DNA of 8,197 nucleotides, taken from Actinomycetota bacterium (GTDB lineage Bacteria; Actinomycetota; Acidimicrobiia; IMCC26256). Position numbers and translations under genes: made by a program. Under the pieces are notes generated by a model. It saw nothing but the letters and a program-made list of their open reading frames with translations. It was not told where the DNA came from and searched no databases. Position 1 is the first letter of the stretch. The number at the start of each line of letters is the position of its first letter. Below, piece by piece: positions 6,700 through 8,197 of this stretch. The stretch covers positions 1 to 8,197 of the forward strand of contig WLHA01000037.1 of assembly GCA_009702955.1 (NCBI GenBank). Reading direction: 5' to 3'.

Positions 6700-7947
6700 T
6701 TAACCCGTGTCGCTTAGGCCTGGTGGGTCTCGGTACTGAGGTGTTCGCCACTCCCAAATGGGGTTGCTCTCACCGACTCTCTCGGCGTCCCTAGATTCAG
6801 TTTTCACGAGCCGGAATCCGTCGTGTGCTTTTTGAAGGTGATGGCGTTTACAGAGCCGTACAAGATTCTCGAGGCTCGCAGGGCCGCCCTCAGCGAAGGG
6901 CACGATGTGATCTATCTCTAGGCCAAGACTCATATCGCAGGTGGGTACCTGGCAGACGCGGTCGCGTTCCTCAACCGCTGTTCGCAGTTGTGCAGGGATG
7001 TGTCGCCCCATATGCGCAACTGTCTTGATGTCGACTCCATCGACGACAAGAAGTTTTAAGAATGCCTCGCCCAAATACTCAGTTGCACTCGCTACAGGGA
7101 TCGGGCCAACGCCAGCGATCTCGCAGACTTCTCCATGCTCGGTATGCCCACGTTTAAGCGCATCGATGTCGATGCGAATATTCATCACAGCGTTGGGGCG
7201 GCGTCTTTTTGTCTCGCTCACGCCATGCGCAGCCCTTGAATCTGCGTTACTAGCCTTTTCGCAGAGCACCATTAGGGCATCTGCTGCATAGGCCTCTGGT
7301 CTTTCATGATTCCCGCTCTTGCGAGCCGCCTTAAATATCTCATCCTGTATCGGTTTTAGCGCGACCATTACGAGGGCACCGTTAGCAGCTGTCATCCGCG
7401 CTCTTACATTGAACGAGCCATCAAGATCTGTCCACGATTTTAAGTAACGCGATTTATGAACTTGCCGGTGCCGCTCTGCCTCATCGGTGGCAGCTGCAAC
7501 GACACGACTAGTTGCATCACGTAGATCGCGCACAGTCGCGTGGCGAGAGAGATTTATGAGTTGAGTCTCAGTATTAGGTGCAACGATTGCTCCCCGTGTT
7601 ACCTCTACGGCCTGTGTGCCCGATAGATCACCTGAGAGCAAGGCTGCAGTCGTCACAGGCAAGTGCTGCAGTTGATTAGCGAGCACCACCACAGACTGGG
7701 CCTCATAGCGAGCACAATCTGGCTCGTTCGAGAGCCACTCCGAAATACTCTTCGCGCCTTCGCCTTTCCAAGCGTTGGTGCGCTCTACTTGGCCAACTGC
7801 CACCGTGCGCAGAGAATCGCCAGCCCGACGAACTCTCTCGGCGATCTCCACCAATTCGCGAGCGCCGGCAGCATCAACGCAATCAACCTCGAGGGAGGAG
7901 ATGAAGGTCTGGAGTTCTGTGGTGATGTGATTCAATCGGTCGAACAT
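6700..7947 (-). CDS. DUF222/13E12-repeat family HNH endonuclease-like protein
   Basis: A 415-residue two-part protein. An N-terminal DUF222 region (about 1-290, rich in helix, including NAWKGEGAKSISEWL and GDLSGTQAVEV) is followed by a C-terminal HNH domain near 328-377. RVCQVPTCDMSLGLEIDHIV gives zinc cysteines C332 and C337 and the catalytic D346-H347 pair. NLVRLCKRHHLQKAHDGF gives N361, C366, H369/H370 and H375. GEVCEIAGVGPIPV (about 272-285) is a family signature between the two parts. All HNH residues are intact, so nuclease activity is plausible but substrate and role are unknown. ATG 7947 is chosen because relatives commonly begin with MF(D/E) and because an SOS box is centred on it; a TTG at 7977 would add ten residues. 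No Shine-Dalgarno precedes either start. Members of this family in Mycobacterium tuberculosis are LexA-controlled. Many relatives are multi-copy, repeat-like genes that may be mobile. Confidence 0.9.
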   Translation of the reverse strand: MFDRLNHITTELQTFISSLEVDCVDAAGARELVEIAERVRRAGDSLRTVAVGQVERTNAWKGEGAKSISEWLSNEPDCARYEAQSVVVLANQLQHLPVTTAALLSGDLSGTQAVEVTRGAIVAPNTETQLINLSRHATVRDLRDATSRVVAAATDEAERHRQVHKSRYLKSWTDLDGSFNVRARMTAANGALVMVALKPIQDEIFKAARKSGNHERPEAYAADALMVLCEKASNADSRAAHGVSETKRRRPNAVMNIRIDIDALKRGHTEHGEVCEIAGVGPIPVASATEYLGEAFLKLLVVDGVDIKTVAHMGRHIPAQLRTAVEERDRVCQVPTCDMSLGLEIDHIVPFAEGGPASLENLVRLCKRHHLQKAHDGFRLVKTESRDAERVGESNPIWEWRTPQYRDPPGLSDTG

Positions 7948-7956
7948 GTGTTCGAC
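7939..7956 (-). promoter_or_regulatory. LexA-binding SOS box overlapping the HNH start codon
   Basis: TCGAACATGTGTTCGA (plus strand, 7940-7955) fits the Gram-positive/mycobacterial SOS box TCGAAC-N4-GTTCGA perfectly. With one more pair outside, GTCGAACA and TGTTCGAC form 8-bp arms around a TG centre. Read on the minus strand, the box contains the ATG at 7947 and touches the -10-like TATAGT. A bound LexA dimer would cover the transcription and translation start, giving repression that lifts on DNA damage. Confidence 0.85.
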
Positions 7957-7960
7957 TATA
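7955..7960 (-). promoter_or_regulatory. Putative -10 element of the HNH gene (leaderless)
   Basis: On the minus strand TATAGT is followed by 7 nt (CGAACAC) and then the ATG at 7947, so transcription would begin at or beside the start codon. No -35 of good quality stands 16-18 nt upstream. The last base of the hexamer lies inside the SOS box, the expected arrangement for repression by LexA. Confidence 0.5.
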
Positions 7961-8065
7961 AAACAGGGGTGTGACAACTACCGAGCAGTTTCAAGTGCTG
8001 AGCGCATCGAGGGGGCGATGACGGGCTGTTGACCTCCCAGTCCGCAATTCCTTTGACCATGAAAT

Positions 8066-8117
8066 CTGCTAGCATTAACTGCTAGCAGTATGTGATAGTG
8101 GTACTTGATAGTATCGA
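8066..8117 (+). repeat. Four-unit 13-bp repeat, probable antitoxin operator
   Basis: Four contiguous 13-bp units: CTGCTAGCATTAA, CTGCTAGCAGTAT, GTGATAGTGGTAC and TTGATAGTATCGA. All contain TGMTAGY in the same register, at 8067, 8080, 8093 and 8106. Units 1 and 2 carry the palindrome GCTAGC. The array ends 3 nt before the antitoxin ATG and its last unit contains the -10-like TAGTAT. Ribbon-helix-helix antitoxins bind short repeated sites in their own promoters, so an autoregulatory operator is the natural reading; binding is inferred. Confidence 0.65.
8109..8114 (+). promoter_or_regulatory. Putative leaderless -10 of the antitoxin gene
   Basis: TAGTAT lies 6 nt before ATG 8121, and there is no Shine-Dalgarno between them, as expected for a leaderless message. 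TTGACC at 8053-8058 is a possible -35 for a different start, but no good -10 stands 17 nt from it (the closest is TTAACT at 8075-8080, 16 nt away). Confidence 0.4.
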
Positions 8118-8120
8118 ATT

Positions 8121-8197
8121 ATGGCTTCGAATAGAACGACATTCACTCTCGATGAGGAGTTGGCTAAGAGCGCCCAAGAGCTCGGCGTAAATATCTC
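8121..8197 (+). CDS. Type II antitoxin, CcdA/VapB-like ribbon-helix-helix (N-terminal fragment)
   Basis: The window ends after 25 full codons and two further bases. The readable part, MASNRTTFTLDEELAKSAQE then LGVNI with a partial codon consistent with serine, shows the pattern of ribbon-helix-helix antitoxins: a short beta strand (TTFTLDEEL) followed by a helix that reaches 'ELGxNxS'. This ending is characteristic of CcdA-like and some VapB antitoxins. Its role would be to neutralise a toxin encoded just downstream (CcdB- or PIN-type) and to repress its own promoter. It is divergent from the HNH gene across a 173-bp region that holds the 13-bp repeat array. The call rests on 26 residues only, so another RHH regulator remains possible. 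Confidence 0.6.
   Translation, partial: MASNRTTFTLDEELAKSAQELGVNI

Noticed and set aside
7972..7977. TTGTCA on the minus strand as a -35 for the HNH gene
   Set aside because: It lies only 11 nt from the TATAGT -10, and no -10-like hexamer stands at 16-18 nt. It is also the alternative TTG start codon.
8005..8020. CATCG-N6-CGATG inverted repeat in the divergent intergenic region
   Set aside because: The 5-bp arms are short enough to occur by chance, and it is not placed at a promoter or gene end.

Overview
The window reads as chromosomal DNA from an actinobacterium. GC looks to be in the mid-50s by eye. The evidence is a HelD-type RNA polymerase recycling ATPase of the actinobacterial kind, a DUF222/13E12-repeat HNH protein (a family largely confined to Actinobacteria), a Gram-positive/actinobacterial LexA box, and several genes that appear to be transcribed without a leader. 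The genus cannot be fixed from the sequence. Coding density is high, and no stretch over 300 bases lacks a gene.

Layout. (1) Bases 41-2175 hold a compact three-gene plus-strand operon with 7-nt gaps: a zinc-free quinone oxidoreductase-type dehydrogenase, a 153-residue protein that looks like only the N-terminal (REC/WED) part of an IS200/IS605 TnpB with no RuvC nuclease, and a histidine-phosphatase (phosphoglycerate mutase-like) enzyme. A four-unit 10-bp tandem repeat runs over the operon's stop codon, and a composite hairpin followed by T-runs is the likely terminator. (2) A well-formed sigma-70-type promoter (2312-2340) drives helD (TTG start), followed after about 45 nt by an M3-family zinc oligoendopeptidase; the two are probably co-transcribed. 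(3) On the minus strand, converging on the peptidase, is a DUF222-HNH nuclease-like gene. A perfect SOS box lies over its start codon and touches its -10 element, so it is predicted to be DNA-damage inducible. (4) At the right edge, divergent from the HNH gene, is the first ~26 codons of a CcdA/VapB-like antitoxin. It is preceded by four copies of a 13-bp repeat (core TGMTAGY) that look like an autoregulatory operator.

How the parts relate. The left half is metabolic and transcription housekeeping (redox enzyme, phosphatase, RNAP recycling, peptide turnover). The right end looks accessory: a LexA-controlled HNH protein beside a toxin-antitoxin start. The items most worth follow-up are the nuclease-less TnpB-like gene fixed in an operon, the SOS box fused to a start codon, and the 13-bp operator array. 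Three genes share a TAnnnT hexamer placed 6-7 nt before the ATG, consistent with leaderless transcripts.
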